64,000 nucleotides of DNA from Pirellula sp. SH-Sr6A (GTDB lineage Bacteria > Planctomycetota > Planctomycetia > Pirellulales > Pirellulaceae): the NCBI RefSeq assembly GCF_001610875.1, contig NZ_CP011272.1, positions 2,027,988 through 2,091,987 on the forward strand, given 5' to 3'. Below are positions 45,970 to 54,276 of this stretch, in pieces; position 1 is the first letter of the stretch, and each line of letters starts with the position of its first letter. A program made the position numbers and the translations under genes. The notes beneath the pieces are model-generated. The model did no database searches and had not been told where the DNA came from. It worked only from the letters and a program-made list of their open reading frames with translations.

Positions 45970-47172
45970 ATGCAACTCGATCGACGCTCTGTTGTCCGAT
46001 ATATCAGCACTACCCTCCTGGGCAGCGCACTCGTCCCCGCCCTTCCCCTCGCGGGCCGATCGATGGGGGCCACCCCAAACCGGACTGACGACTCGCCCAT
46101 CGAGATCCTCGATTTGCGTGTTATCAGCTGGAAAGCCCCCCTCTATCACGGCTGGCCGACTTTGGCTCGCCGCGCCAAGGGCGAGCTCATGTTGGCTTTT
46201 TCAGGAGGTAGAGAGACACACGTATGCCCCTTTGGACGTGTCGAATGGATGCGATCGAAAGACAACGGCCAGACTTGGAGCTGGCCTCAAGTCCTTTACG
46301 ATGGTCCGATTGATGATCGCGATGCAGGTGTTCTCGAAACTCCCAAAGGGAGCTTGCTCGTTACCACGTTTACCTCTCTCGCCTACGAACCGATCCTCCT
46401 TAAAGCGGAGAAAGCAAAGCCGGGTGAGCCGGGAGCCTTCGCAGATCCAAAACTTCTATTGGAATGGCAAGCCGTCCATCATCGGATCGACGAAGATGCC
46501 AGGAAAAAAGAACTCGGCTGCTACATGCTCCGCTCCACCGATGGAGGGGTGACCTGGTCCAATCGCTATCGAGTCCCCTGCAATAGCCCACACGGTCCGA
46601 TCCCTCTCGCCGACGGTCGGCTCCTCTATGCAGGGAAAGATCTCTGGGGAAATGATCAGGTTGGTTTCTGGCATTCGAGCGACGATGGGCTCACCTGGGA
46701 ACTCCTCGCACCCGTTCCGGTCCGTCCCAGAGATAGCGCCAGCAACTATCACGAACTGCATGCCGTCCAAGCGGCCGACGGAACAATCGTTTGCCACGTT
46801 CGCAACCACAACAAAGCCAATGCGAACGAGACGCTTCAGTGTGAATCGACCGATGGAGGTCGAACCTGGTCTATGCTGCATAGCATCGGCGTTTGGGGGC
46901 TCCCATCGCATTTGATGAAGATGCGCTCGGGCCGACTCGTCATGACCTATGGCTATCGCCGAAAACCGCTCGGAAACCAAATTCGATACAGCGACGACCA
47001 CGGCAAGACCTGGAGCGACGCGGTCACGCTGTCAGGGGACGGAGTCTCGGGAGATCTCGGTTATCCATCCACGGTCCAGTGCGATGATGGCACGATGGTA
47101 ACCGCCTGGTACGAGAAACTCGCCGACTCCCCCCTCGCACAACTGCGTCAAGCTCGATGGAAGTGGCGGTAG
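45970..47172 (+). CDS. Exported exo-alpha-sialidase-like (BNR) protein
   Basis: 400 residues with a signal (LDRRSVVRYISTTLLGSALV, twin Arg, so possibly Tat). Asp-box repeats of the sialidase six-bladed propeller are clear: SKDNGQTWSW, STDGGVTWSN, SSDDGLTWEL, STDGGRTWSM and SDDHGKTWSD. An Arg-containing RAKGELMLAFSGGRETHV and DRDAGVLETPKG fit the catalytic-face loops, although the full Arg triad was not established. Such proteins in Planctomycetes are often annotated as sialidases, but many act on other sugars. It stands alone, divergent from the dehydrogenase gene. Confidence 0.9.
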   Translation: MQLDRRSVVRYISTTLLGSALVPALPLAGRSMGATPNRTDDSPIEILDLRVISWKAPLYHGWPTLARRAKGELMLAFSGGRETHVCPFGRVEWMRSKDNGQTWSWPQVLYDGPIDDRDAGVLETPKGSLLVTTFTSLAYEPILLKAEKAKPGEPGAFADPKLLLEWQAVHHRIDEDARKKELGCYMLRSTDGGVTWSNRYRVPCNSPHGPIPLADGRLLYAGKDLWGNDQVGFWHSSDDGLTWELLAPVPVRPRDSASNYHELHAVQAADGTIVCHVRNHNKANANETLQCESTDGGRTWSMLHSIGVWGLPSHLMKMRSGRLVMTYGYRRKPLGNQIRYSDDHGKTWSDAVTLSGDGVSGDLGYPSTVQCDDGTMVTAWYEKLADSPLAQLRQARWKWR

Positions 47173-47325
47173 TTTCACGAGCGTTAGCTAGCATTGATTC
47201 GGTGAAGGCAGGAAAAGACCGAATCCATCTTGCGTTTTCCCGATGCGAACACCGACAATCGCGGCGAGGAAGAGTCTAGGAGTGCACTTCCCAAACTCGC
47301 TCGTCGCCAATCCACTCGGGTCACG

Positions 47326-49164
47326 ATGGCCGCTGCGCAAACGTCCGGAAACTCAGTATTTCATGAAGGTACAAGACCGGTCTATCGAGAGAGGCCGGAC
47401 CGCTGGGACCATCCGATGGATCCCGAGATGTTGCAACGCGATTTATCTTGGGTCGTCACCACTCCGCCCTTTGATCAGCTAAATCTTGATTCTTACTCTT
47501 CCGTGGGGTCTCTGGAACAAATCCTGCGACATGATGCCAAGATCACACGGTACGAACCAGGCGATCTGATCATCCGCGAAGGGAATTACGGAAGCAGCGC
47601 CTATCTCGTTCTGCGTGGGTCGGTAAGGGCTTTCCTGGTATCCTTGTGGCCAGAACCCGCACTTGAATCATCCACATCCTCATGGTGGGATTTCCTGCGT
47701 CAATCGATCGGCATGGAGTCCTCGAAGAGCATTTCGGCTGCGGCCCAATCTGTCGAGTTGGAAAAGCGTTCGCACAGCCGTGTGAAGCCGAATCCTGCCA
47801 ACGAGCGCCCTATTTCAACTCCCACCGAGTTGGTCGGAACCCGTGAAGGCAAAAGCTGTGTCTTCCTGCAGGACATCGAAGCGGTGCTAACCGATTACCA
47901 GTCGGAATCTCTGAGCGCGGGCACGCTTTTCGGTGAGATGGCAGCGATCACCCGAACCCCCCATCGCTTTACAGTGGTGGCCGAAGCACCAACGGTGGTT
48001 TTAGAGATTCGCTGGCAAGGCCTCCGATTGCTGCGCCGAGATCCAGGCTTTCGGGAATTTTTGGATGCACGCTACCGCACCTCAGGCCTGCATCGACATT
48101 TGCGTGAAACACCTCTTTTTCGCTTCGTCGACGATGACTCCATCAGTGCAATCGTCGCCGAAGCACGACTGGAATCCTATGGAGATATGGAGTGGTTCGC
48201 TGAATACAAAGAGAACGCGGGTCGTGACCTGAACGAACGCATTGAGCGAGAGACATTGATCGCGCAGGAGAGCAAGCCAGCGAACGACCTCTTCTTGATC
48301 CGCGCAGGATTCGCTCGAGTCAGTTTTGAGAGGGGAAATGGTCATCAAACTCTCGCCTATCTCGGCCGGGGTCAAATGTTCGGCCTGGAAGAACTTACCC
48401 ATCGGTACCTCCAACCGACCCTCTCTCCTCTTCCGTACCAAACCTCGCTCCGCGCGCTCGGGTTTGTCGACGTTCTACGCATTCCTGCCGAACGGATCCT
48501 AGCTTCGGTGCTATCTCAAGTTCGGAAATCAGAGCTGCCGGGCCCCATCACCGCGCCTCGTTATGACCATCGCGGCCGGGTTGTTCCAGAAGTCCATCAT
48601 CTGCAGTCTGCGCGCCAGATCAACTCCTCGTTCATCGAGTTCCTAGTCGACGAGCGGATCATGAACGGCCAGCAAACGATGCTAATCGACTTGAATTGCT
48701 GCACTGGCTGTGATGAATGCGTGAAAGCATGCGCCGCGACACACCAAGGGATACCTCGATTTCATCGAACGGGACCGCAGTTTGGAAGATTTCAATTCCC
48801 TCATGCGTGCATGCACTGTACTGATCCGGTTTGCATGATCGGCTGCCCCACCGGGGCCATTCATCGCAATACCTCGACCGGTGTCGTCTCCATCAAAGAA
48901 GACATTTGCATCGGTTGCAAAACTTGTGCGGAAAGCTGTCCCTACAACAACATTGACATGCTGGAACGGAAAGAAACGGATGGACGACCGATCTTAGATC
49001 AATCGAGCGGGCTACCCATTCTCAAAGCATCGAAGTGTGATTTATGTCAATCGCTTCCATCGGGTCCCGCATGCCAACAGGCCTGCCCACACCAAGCGCT
49101 CCTTCGGTTGAATACGAGCGATGTGAGATCCCTTACGAGCCTGCTCGCGGAAAGACCTTCCTAG
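47326..49164 (+). CDS. Dual cyclic-nucleotide-binding-domain protein with polyferredoxin C-terminus
   Basis: The start is taken as ATG 47326; a TTG at 47230 opens the frame but lacks a close ribosome-binding site, and ATG 47416 is possible. About 612 residues. Two cNMP-binding (CRP-like) folds: at about 60-250 (ITRYEPGDLIIREGNYGSSA, later SAGTLFGEMAAITRTPHRFT, the phosphate-binding cassette) and at about 260-400 (NDLFLIRAGFARVSFERGN, GRGQMFGLEEL). The C-terminal 150 residues carry four Fe-S Cys groups: CCTGCDECVKAC, CMHCTDPVCMIGCP, CIGCKTCAESCP and CDLC..C, as in HybA/DmsB-type electron-transfer subunits. It could pass electrons in response to a nucleotide or a redox signal. The next gene starts one base after its stop. 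Confidence 0.9.
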   Translation: MAAAQTSGNSVFHEGTRPVYRERPDRWDHPMDPEMLQRDLSWVVTTPPFDQLNLDSYSSVGSLEQILRHDAKITRYEPGDLIIREGNYGSSAYLVLRGSVRAFLVSLWPEPALESSTSSWWDFLRQSIGMESSKSISAAAQSVELEKRSHSRVKPNPANERPISTPTELVGTREGKSCVFLQDIEAVLTDYQSESLSAGTLFGEMAAITRTPHRFTVVAEAPTVVLEIRWQGLRLLRRDPGFREFLDARYRTSGLHRHLRETPLFRFVDDDSISAIVAEARLESYGDMEWFAEYKENAGRDLNERIERETLIAQESKPANDLFLIRAGFARVSFERGNGHQTLAYLGRGQMFGLEELTHRYLQPTLSPLPYQTSLRALGFVDVLRIPAERILASVLSQVRKSELPGPITAPRYDHRGRVVPEVHHLQSARQINSSFIEFLVDERIMNGQQTMLIDLNCCTGCDECVKACAATHQGIPRFHRTGPQFGRFQFPHACMHCTDPVCMIGCPTGAIHRNTSTGVVSIKEDICIGCKTCAESCPYNNIDMLERKETDGRPILDQSSGLPILKASKCDLCQSLPSGPACQQACPHQALLRLNTSDVRSLTSLLAERPS

Positions 49165-49165
49165 T

Positions 49166-50053
49166 ATGTCCGCCTACCCGATCACTTCATCACCCGACCT
49201 TGATCCCGTTTCGCCCGCTTCCGCGGTCCATCCCTTCGCGAAACCGATACGCACTTGGTTGGTGCGGTCGCTATGGGTGGGGGGCTTCGTCCTTTCTCTC
49301 GTTATCTATCGAAATTGGATCGAATCGAGACTCGGCAACGAAGCCTTTGCGACTGGGTACGTATTGAGTTTCGTCTGCCTCGGCTTGTGTGCTCTTGGCG
49401 TTCGCAAACGTGTTTACGGATTGGCCTTGGGCCCCGTTGCCGTTTGGCAATCGGTGCATCACTTTCTGGGAACACTCTGTCTATGCGTTTATTGCCTTCA
49501 TGCGGGACTCCTCACCACCGGATGGCTTGAATCCATCCTGGCGATCCTTTTCTGGGTTATCCTCGCATCTGGAATGGTCAGTTGGTATATGAACAAACGG
49601 GGGCCTCGACTTCTACAAGCTGCCGGCAAAGCCATCCTGTTGAGCGAAATCCCCAAAGTAAAAAAAGAGGTGATGGACCAGGCCTACCATATCGCTCTGC
49701 GGGCAGCAGGAAACACGCGATGGAGCGCGATCGCGGATCTATATCGCAATCGATTGGAGGACTTCTTTCGAAAGCCGCGGTCGATGTGGTACCGCATAGC
49801 CCCGCATGGAAGAGGGCGACGACGGCTTTTGGCCGAGCTGGATCGCCTCACTCGATATCTCGATAACACGGGACAAGAATTGCAAAGGGAAATGCACGCC
49901 TGTATCCAAAAGCGGGACGACTTGGATTTTCAAGAAGCAATTCAGAAGCGGATCCGATTTTGGGCCGTATCGCACAGCTGTTTGCTGGGAGCGTTTTTGG
50001 TTACTGCGATCTTTCATGTACTTATCGCGCACTTCTTTTCAAGCCACTGGTAA
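49166..50053 (+). CDS. Cytochrome-b-like membrane protein
   Basis: 295 residues from ATG 49166, one base after the previous stop. About four to five membrane helices: LVRSLWVGGFVLSLVIY, YVLSFVCLGLCALGV, VWQSVHHFLGTLCLCVYCLHAGLL, LESILAILFWVILASGMVSW, and near the C-terminus CLLGAFLVTAIFHVLIAHFF. His pairs inside or at the ends of these helices (VHH, CLH, SHS, FHVLIAH) could ligate two haems b. Between helices four and five lies a charged cytoplasmic region of about 120 residues. The family is not one I can name, but the neighbours are an Fe-S protein and a multihaem cytochrome, so it probably links them through the membrane (for example with quinone). Confidence 0.75.
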   Translation: MSAYPITSSPDLDPVSPASAVHPFAKPIRTWLVRSLWVGGFVLSLVIYRNWIESRLGNEAFATGYVLSFVCLGLCALGVRKRVYGLALGPVAVWQSVHHFLGTLCLCVYCLHAGLLTTGWLESILAILFWVILASGMVSWYMNKRGPRLLQAAGKAILLSEIPKVKKEVMDQAYHIALRAAGNTRWSAIADLYRNRLEDFFRKPRSMWYRIAPHGRGRRRLLAELDRLTRYLDNTGQELQREMHACIQKRDDLDFQEAIQKRIRFWAVSHSCLLGAFLVTAIFHVLIAHFFSSHW

Positions 50054-52189
50054 ATGAACAACTCGGTGCCATCATACGCGGCTTGGAGCAGGTCGATCCA
50101 ATTAGGGACAACATCGCTCGTCGCACTCGTCCTGCTAGTGCTACTCCCTTCATGGAGGCAGCAAACGGTTTTGGCCCCGGGACCACTATCGCATGCCCAT
50201 GCGCAACTGCTAACGTCCCAAGGGAAGACGGGCTCTCCAACCATCGATGCAAAATCGCGTTGCGCAGCCTGCCATCCGAACGCAGCAACCGAGAGCGATC
50301 CATCGATGCTTCGAGCCGTTCATGCGGTCGAGCACCCCATCGGAGTTGGACCGCAATCGCAACTCTGCCTTCAATGCCACGCCGAAACGATGCCCAATGC
50401 CATCGCCGGCACCCCCCATGATTTGATCGGCAAGGACCTGCAGGCACTCGTTCATTCGGTCTCCCAACCGGCACAGTCGGATCGCTCGAGCAATACGATG
50501 GAATGCTCGCAGTGCCACCGTGAGCATCAAGGCTCGAATGAAGATCTTCGAAGTATCACCTCAACGCGTTGCCAGTCGTGCCATCGCAAGACATTCGACT
50601 CGTTCGCGAACGGTCACCCCGAGTTCGCGAACTATCCCTCCCCTGTTCCGCGAAGCATCCCATTCGATCACGGGAAGCATCGCGATGAATACTTCTCCAA
50701 AAAACAAGCCAGCTTCGATTGCAAATCATGCCATCAGTCGGATGACAAGTCCGGCGTGGTGGGAAACATCTACCGAAGCGTTTCTTTCGAGCGAGCGTGT
50801 GCTTCCTGCCATTTGGAGCCTCTCCAAAGCGCTAGCAGCGATGGGACTTTGGTCCTGCAGTTACCCAGTTTTCAACGATCCCTTCTCGAACAGGCAGGAC
50901 TGGAGTTGGGCCCTTGGCCTGATTCAGCCAGTCAGATCATGGATGGCGAGATTTCGCCGTTATGGGAAGCCTTGATCGCAAGTCAACCCGAAGGCAGCAT
51001 GCTATTGAAAGCGTTGCCGAGTAGTAAACGCGTCCAAGACATCGACGTCCGAGAGAAGTCTCAATTGGAGCTCGTCGTCAAGCTCGCATCGACCATGCGC
51101 GATGCGTTGAAGTCTTGGACGAAAGACGGTCAATCCGCCTTTCGGAAGGTCATCGCGAGCGACACCGACGCACTTTTCGCACACCTCAACGCAATGCCGC
51201 AACCGACCCTCTCTCTCGGCGAGAATCCCAACGCATCCCATGTCGCGTCGCTCACTCTAAACAAACCAACACTAACGCCGCGCGACCAATGGCTCGATCG
51301 AATCGCATCAGGGATTCCAACCGATCTGATCCGGGATGCTTATCGACGCTGGTTCGCTAGCGGCACACAGCCTCCTCCGGTGAGTACTCGCATTCGACAA
51401 CCGAGCCCGTCGCTGGCCAAGGCTCGCATGCAGCCCCCCGGGGATGACGACCTCTTGCTTCCCGACAATGCGTCGTTGCTTCCAGCAGATGGCAATCTAC
51501 TAGAAGGCCCCTCCACCCTCGGACCCACGGCACAAGGACCGAATGAGGAGCCGCTCAAAACGTGGCAGCATATGCCTTTTGGCGGCTGGATGCTCGATGA
51601 CGCCCGCGTGGCTTTGATCTACATCCCTCAGCCTCACGCAGACCCCTGGCTCAGTCGTTGGCTGGAATGGCAATCCTTCCGCAGTCGTTCATCCACGCAG
51701 CCCACCTCGCCTCCGCTCGATTCCTACACTGTATTCAGTGCAACGATGCGTTTAGAAAAGCAGTGTGTCCAGTGCCATAACATTGGGATCGATGGTCTCG
51801 CGAACAACCCGATCTCCAATGCAGCTTGGAAGATTCAACAAAGATCTGCATCTATCAAGCGTATCACACGGTTCGACCACACTCCTCACCTCACAATCCT
51901 ATCCTTGAGGAATTGTGAGACCTGCCACGTGCTTGCCCCCCCGGCCCATGCGATGGGCGGGGTCGGTTCGCAAGGTTGGTCCGAGCAAGGAAGGACAGTC
52001 CATCACGAGTTCCAGACGATGAACAAAGCCGACTGTGCGCGTTGCCATCAACGGCAATCTGCCGGCGATCAATGTACACAGTGCCATCACTATCACGTCC
52101 ACCAATTCGAGCGCGAAGTCTCAACCGATCTCCCTCTGCCCATGATCGGGGGACGCGAAGTATTCCCGTCGATGCGACTTGCCCGTTAG
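50054..52189 (+). CDS. Ten-haem c-type cytochrome with N-terminal membrane anchor
   Basis: 711 residues from ATG 50054, directly after the previous TAA. A hydrophobic segment (LGTTSLVALVLLVLLPSW) anchors or exports it. Ten CxxCH motifs can be counted: CAACH, CLQCH, CSQCH, CQSCH, CKSCH, CASCH in the first third, then CVQCH, CETCH, CARCH and CTQCH in the last quarter, with about 300 residues without haem motif between. Isolated His (FDHGKH, FDHTPHL, VHHEF) may act as distal ligands. It is periplasmic or outward-facing and would take electrons from the membrane subunit encoded just upstream. The stop overlaps the tail of the PEP-CTERM gene on the other strand by four bases. Confidence 0.93.
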   Translation: MNNSVPSYAAWSRSIQLGTTSLVALVLLVLLPSWRQQTVLAPGPLSHAHAQLLTSQGKTGSPTIDAKSRCAACHPNAATESDPSMLRAVHAVEHPIGVGPQSQLCLQCHAETMPNAIAGTPHDLIGKDLQALVHSVSQPAQSDRSSNTMECSQCHREHQGSNEDLRSITSTRCQSCHRKTFDSFANGHPEFANYPSPVPRSIPFDHGKHRDEYFSKKQASFDCKSCHQSDDKSGVVGNIYRSVSFERACASCHLEPLQSASSDGTLVLQLPSFQRSLLEQAGLELGPWPDSASQIMDGEISPLWEALIASQPEGSMLLKALPSSKRVQDIDVREKSQLELVVKLASTMRDALKSWTKDGQSAFRKVIASDTDALFAHLNAMPQPTLSLGENPNASHVASLTLNKPTLTPRDQWLDRIASGIPTDLIRDAYRRWFASGTQPPPVSTRIRQPSPSLAKARMQPPGDDDLLLPDNASLLPADGNLLEGPSTLGPTAQGPNEEPLKTWQHMPFGGWMLDDARVALIYIPQPHADPWLSRWLEWQSFRSRSSTQPTSPPLDSYTVFSATMRLEKQCVQCHNIGIDGLANNPISNAAWKIQQRSASIKRITRFDHTPHLTILSLRNCETCHVLAPPAHAMGGVGSQGWSEQGRTVHHEFQTMNKADCARCHQRQSAGDQCTQCHHYHVHQFEREVSTDLPLPMIGGREVFPSMRLAR

Positions 52190-53589
52190 CGTGCCCGTCG
52201 TCGCAAAAAACCACCCGCAACAAATACGACGGACACAAGCCACAGTGTGCCCGGCTCAGGAACGGCGGTGATACGCCATGCCAAGCCAAATCGGGTCGCG
52301 ATGTCCGACGATATTTCTAGAGCGTATCGGCCGGAGGACAAATTCATCAAATAAAGGTGCTCGACGTTATCGACGGGGCTATCGCTAAATGCGACCAGCG
52401 AACCAATCCCAGCATCGGTCGCTTCGTAGAGCCGCATACTCATATTCGCAACGGTGAACTCGTTGAGATCGAAGTTACCGTTGGCGTCCTCGTAATGCGC
52501 ATTCCACGTCAGCAAGATCGAAGCCTCGGAGATGCTACCTCCCGGCGACACTTCGAAAGTCCAGAACTGATTGCTGTTTGCTTGTGCCTCCCCCAAATCC
52601 CAGCCAAAAAGACCACTATTGGATGTTGGAAAACCTGAGGTTCCGTTGAACTCCCCCCCTTCGAGAATCTTGTAGCTGTTGTAAACATCTACCTCGCCCG
52701 CACCGAAGATCGAGTCCAAAGGCCGAGTGCTCGTATTCGACCAACCTGCGATCGGAGACTTGTCCGCCCCCGCCATAATAATCGCCTTCATAGCCTCGGG
52801 AGCGCGTGCGTTGGCCATGTTCAAATTGTTGGCAGCGGAATGCAGGAATGTCGCCGTCGAACTGACGATGGGAGTCGCAAAGCTGGTAGCTTCGTCGGGC
52901 GCGACAATGTCAGGCTTCGTTCTGCCGGTTACACCGATGGTTGTCACCCCATAACTGTGGTTTCCATCTGTCCTACCGACGACCAGGGAGTTGTAGGATT
53001 GGCCATAAATCTGAGGAACGGCTCCGGTCCCATTGTTCAATGCAACCACATTGGTGAAGGCATCGCGATTGATGGTGTGGTCCATTCTCGCATTCACTTC
53101 CACTCCTGCGCTCGCGGGAATCAAGTCTGCAACGAAGGAATGGTTCATCACCGCGACGTTCGTCGGCAGTGGTTGAAGACCTGACGCTAGCCCCTGCTGA
53201 TTGAACACAAAGAACTCGGCGTCATAAACATCGACTTGAGAAACACCGGGCGCGATGCTCCAGGTGTTTCCGATGAAGTTCCTAGCGACCGTCGTCGCAT
53301 GCGAGGATTGGGCTGGGGTGGTAGCTGGACCTAGATTGCTAAACGATTTGCCCGCAAATTCAGGCGATCCTGTATTGGGAAAATAGGTCACACTGTCGCC
53401 GGAAGCCTCCACCAACCCGACTCGCAATCCTGCCGCGGTCGGAACAGGGATCCCACGTCCATTCAGTTCTTGAACCAGTTTCGTGTAGCCAATCGCGGCC
53501 TGGTATTGAGCGCAAGCCCCTTGCATCGGAGCCAAGGTCAACAGGGAAGCGCCAAAGAAAGCAGCAAGCAATTTCGAGACGTTGCGCAT
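52186..53589 (-). CDS. PEP-CTERM protein with degenerate subtilase-like domain
   Basis: 467 residues. Signal peptide at 1-27 (FFGASLLTLAPMQGACA). The subtilisin layout is visible: LRVGLVEASG at 55-64, where the catalytic Asp of VAVIDTG is Glu 61; SSHATTVAR at 96-103 (His 97, but HATT rather than HGTH); and TKPDIVAPDEATSFATPIVS, the Ser motif, with Ser 236. A beta-rich domain fills 320-440. The C-terminus is a PEP-CTERM sorting signal: VPEPGTLWLVSVVFVAGG followed by RRRAR. Proteins with this tail are processed by exosortase and kept at the envelope or released. The Glu replacement makes proteolytic activity uncertain. Confidence 0.85.
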   Translation of the reverse strand: MRNVSKLLAAFFGASLLTLAPMQGACAQYQAAIGYTKLVQELNGRGIPVPTAAGLRVGLVEASGDSVTYFPNTGSPEFAGKSFSNLGPATTPAQSSHATTVARNFIGNTWSIAPGVSQVDVYDAEFFVFNQQGLASGLQPLPTNVAVMNHSFVADLIPASAGVEVNARMDHTINRDAFTNVVALNNGTGAVPQIYGQSYNSLVVGRTDGNHSYGVTTIGVTGRTKPDIVAPDEATSFATPIVSSTATFLHSAANNLNMANARAPEAMKAIIMAGADKSPIAGWSNTSTRPLDSIFGAGEVDVYNSYKILEGGEFNGTSGFPTSNSGLFGWDLGEAQANSNQFWTFEVSPGGSISEASILLTWNAHYEDANGNFDLNEFTVANMSMRLYEATDAGIGSLVAFSDSPVDNVEHLYLMNLSSGRYALEISSDIATRFGLAWRITAVPEPGTLWLVSVVFVAGGFLRRRAR

Positions 53590-53734
53590 GGCTAGACCGT
53601 GTCATCCATCATGAGTCTTCGCAGGGGGAAACCAGTTCGGGCGACTTTGGAGCTTGCTCTAGTCTAGTTACACAACTGGCCCGGGGCGAATTTTTTTGAG
53701 CGACATTCAGCGGTGAGGCGTTTGAAGCAGTTGT

Positions 53735-54166
53735 CTATTCCTTCCAAAACTCCCACCATTTTCTACTAGGCTCGGTGACCTCGTGCATTGTAAATGTCGC
53801 CTTGGGCACCGTCCTCATAGGCTGCGTCGTGTTGGTGCTGCTGGATCGCTGACGAGGCGCCTGCATTCCTGGATCGGAATCGGAAGCATACTCGACTTTA
53901 AGTGTCACCGAACCGATTTGAATCAAATCTCCAGGAATCAGGGAATGAATCGACTTGATCCGCTCTCCATTGACATAGGTACCGTTCATGGAGCCCATGT
54001 CTCGGATTTGCAATGCTTCGTCCGGCCCGAGCAGCAACTGACTATGCGAACGACTGATCGAAGCATCATCGATACAGACCTGCGCGTCCACGCTGCGTCC
54101 AATGACCGCGGGGAGACGCAGATTCCAGCCGTGAACTTCGTCTAACGAAACCAGTCGATAGTACAT
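53735..54166 (-). CDS. FHA-domain protein
   Basis: The start is ATG 54166 (MYYRLVSLDEVHGW); the open frame continues 28 codons upstream without similarity. 143 residues. The forkhead-associated domain, at about 1-95, has the usual phosphothreonine-binding residues: IGRS, SISRSHSQL, and MGSMNGTYVNG. The C-terminal 45 residues are polar with a WWEFWKE end, a short aromatic tail that may bind a partner. FHA proteins recognise phosphothreonine peptides and often work with Ser/Thr kinases, of which one lies about 40 kb away in this window. It follows the TolC-like gene by 110 bases. Confidence 0.9.
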   Translation of the reverse strand: MYYRLVSLDEVHGWNLRLPAVIGRSVDAQVCIDDASISRSHSQLLLGPDEALQIRDMGSMNGTYVNGERIKSIHSLIPGDLIQIGSVTLKVEYASDSDPGMQAPRQRSSSTNTTQPMRTVPKATFTMHEVTEPSRKWWEFWKE

Positions 54167-54276
54167 GTCGAATTCTTCCAGGACAAGGAAAAGAAGGAAG
54201 ATCGGAAAAGAGGAGAAGACCGCCCGAGAAAAATCACGAGCGGCCTTCAATTGTAAATCGAATGCGGGTGAAAAGG

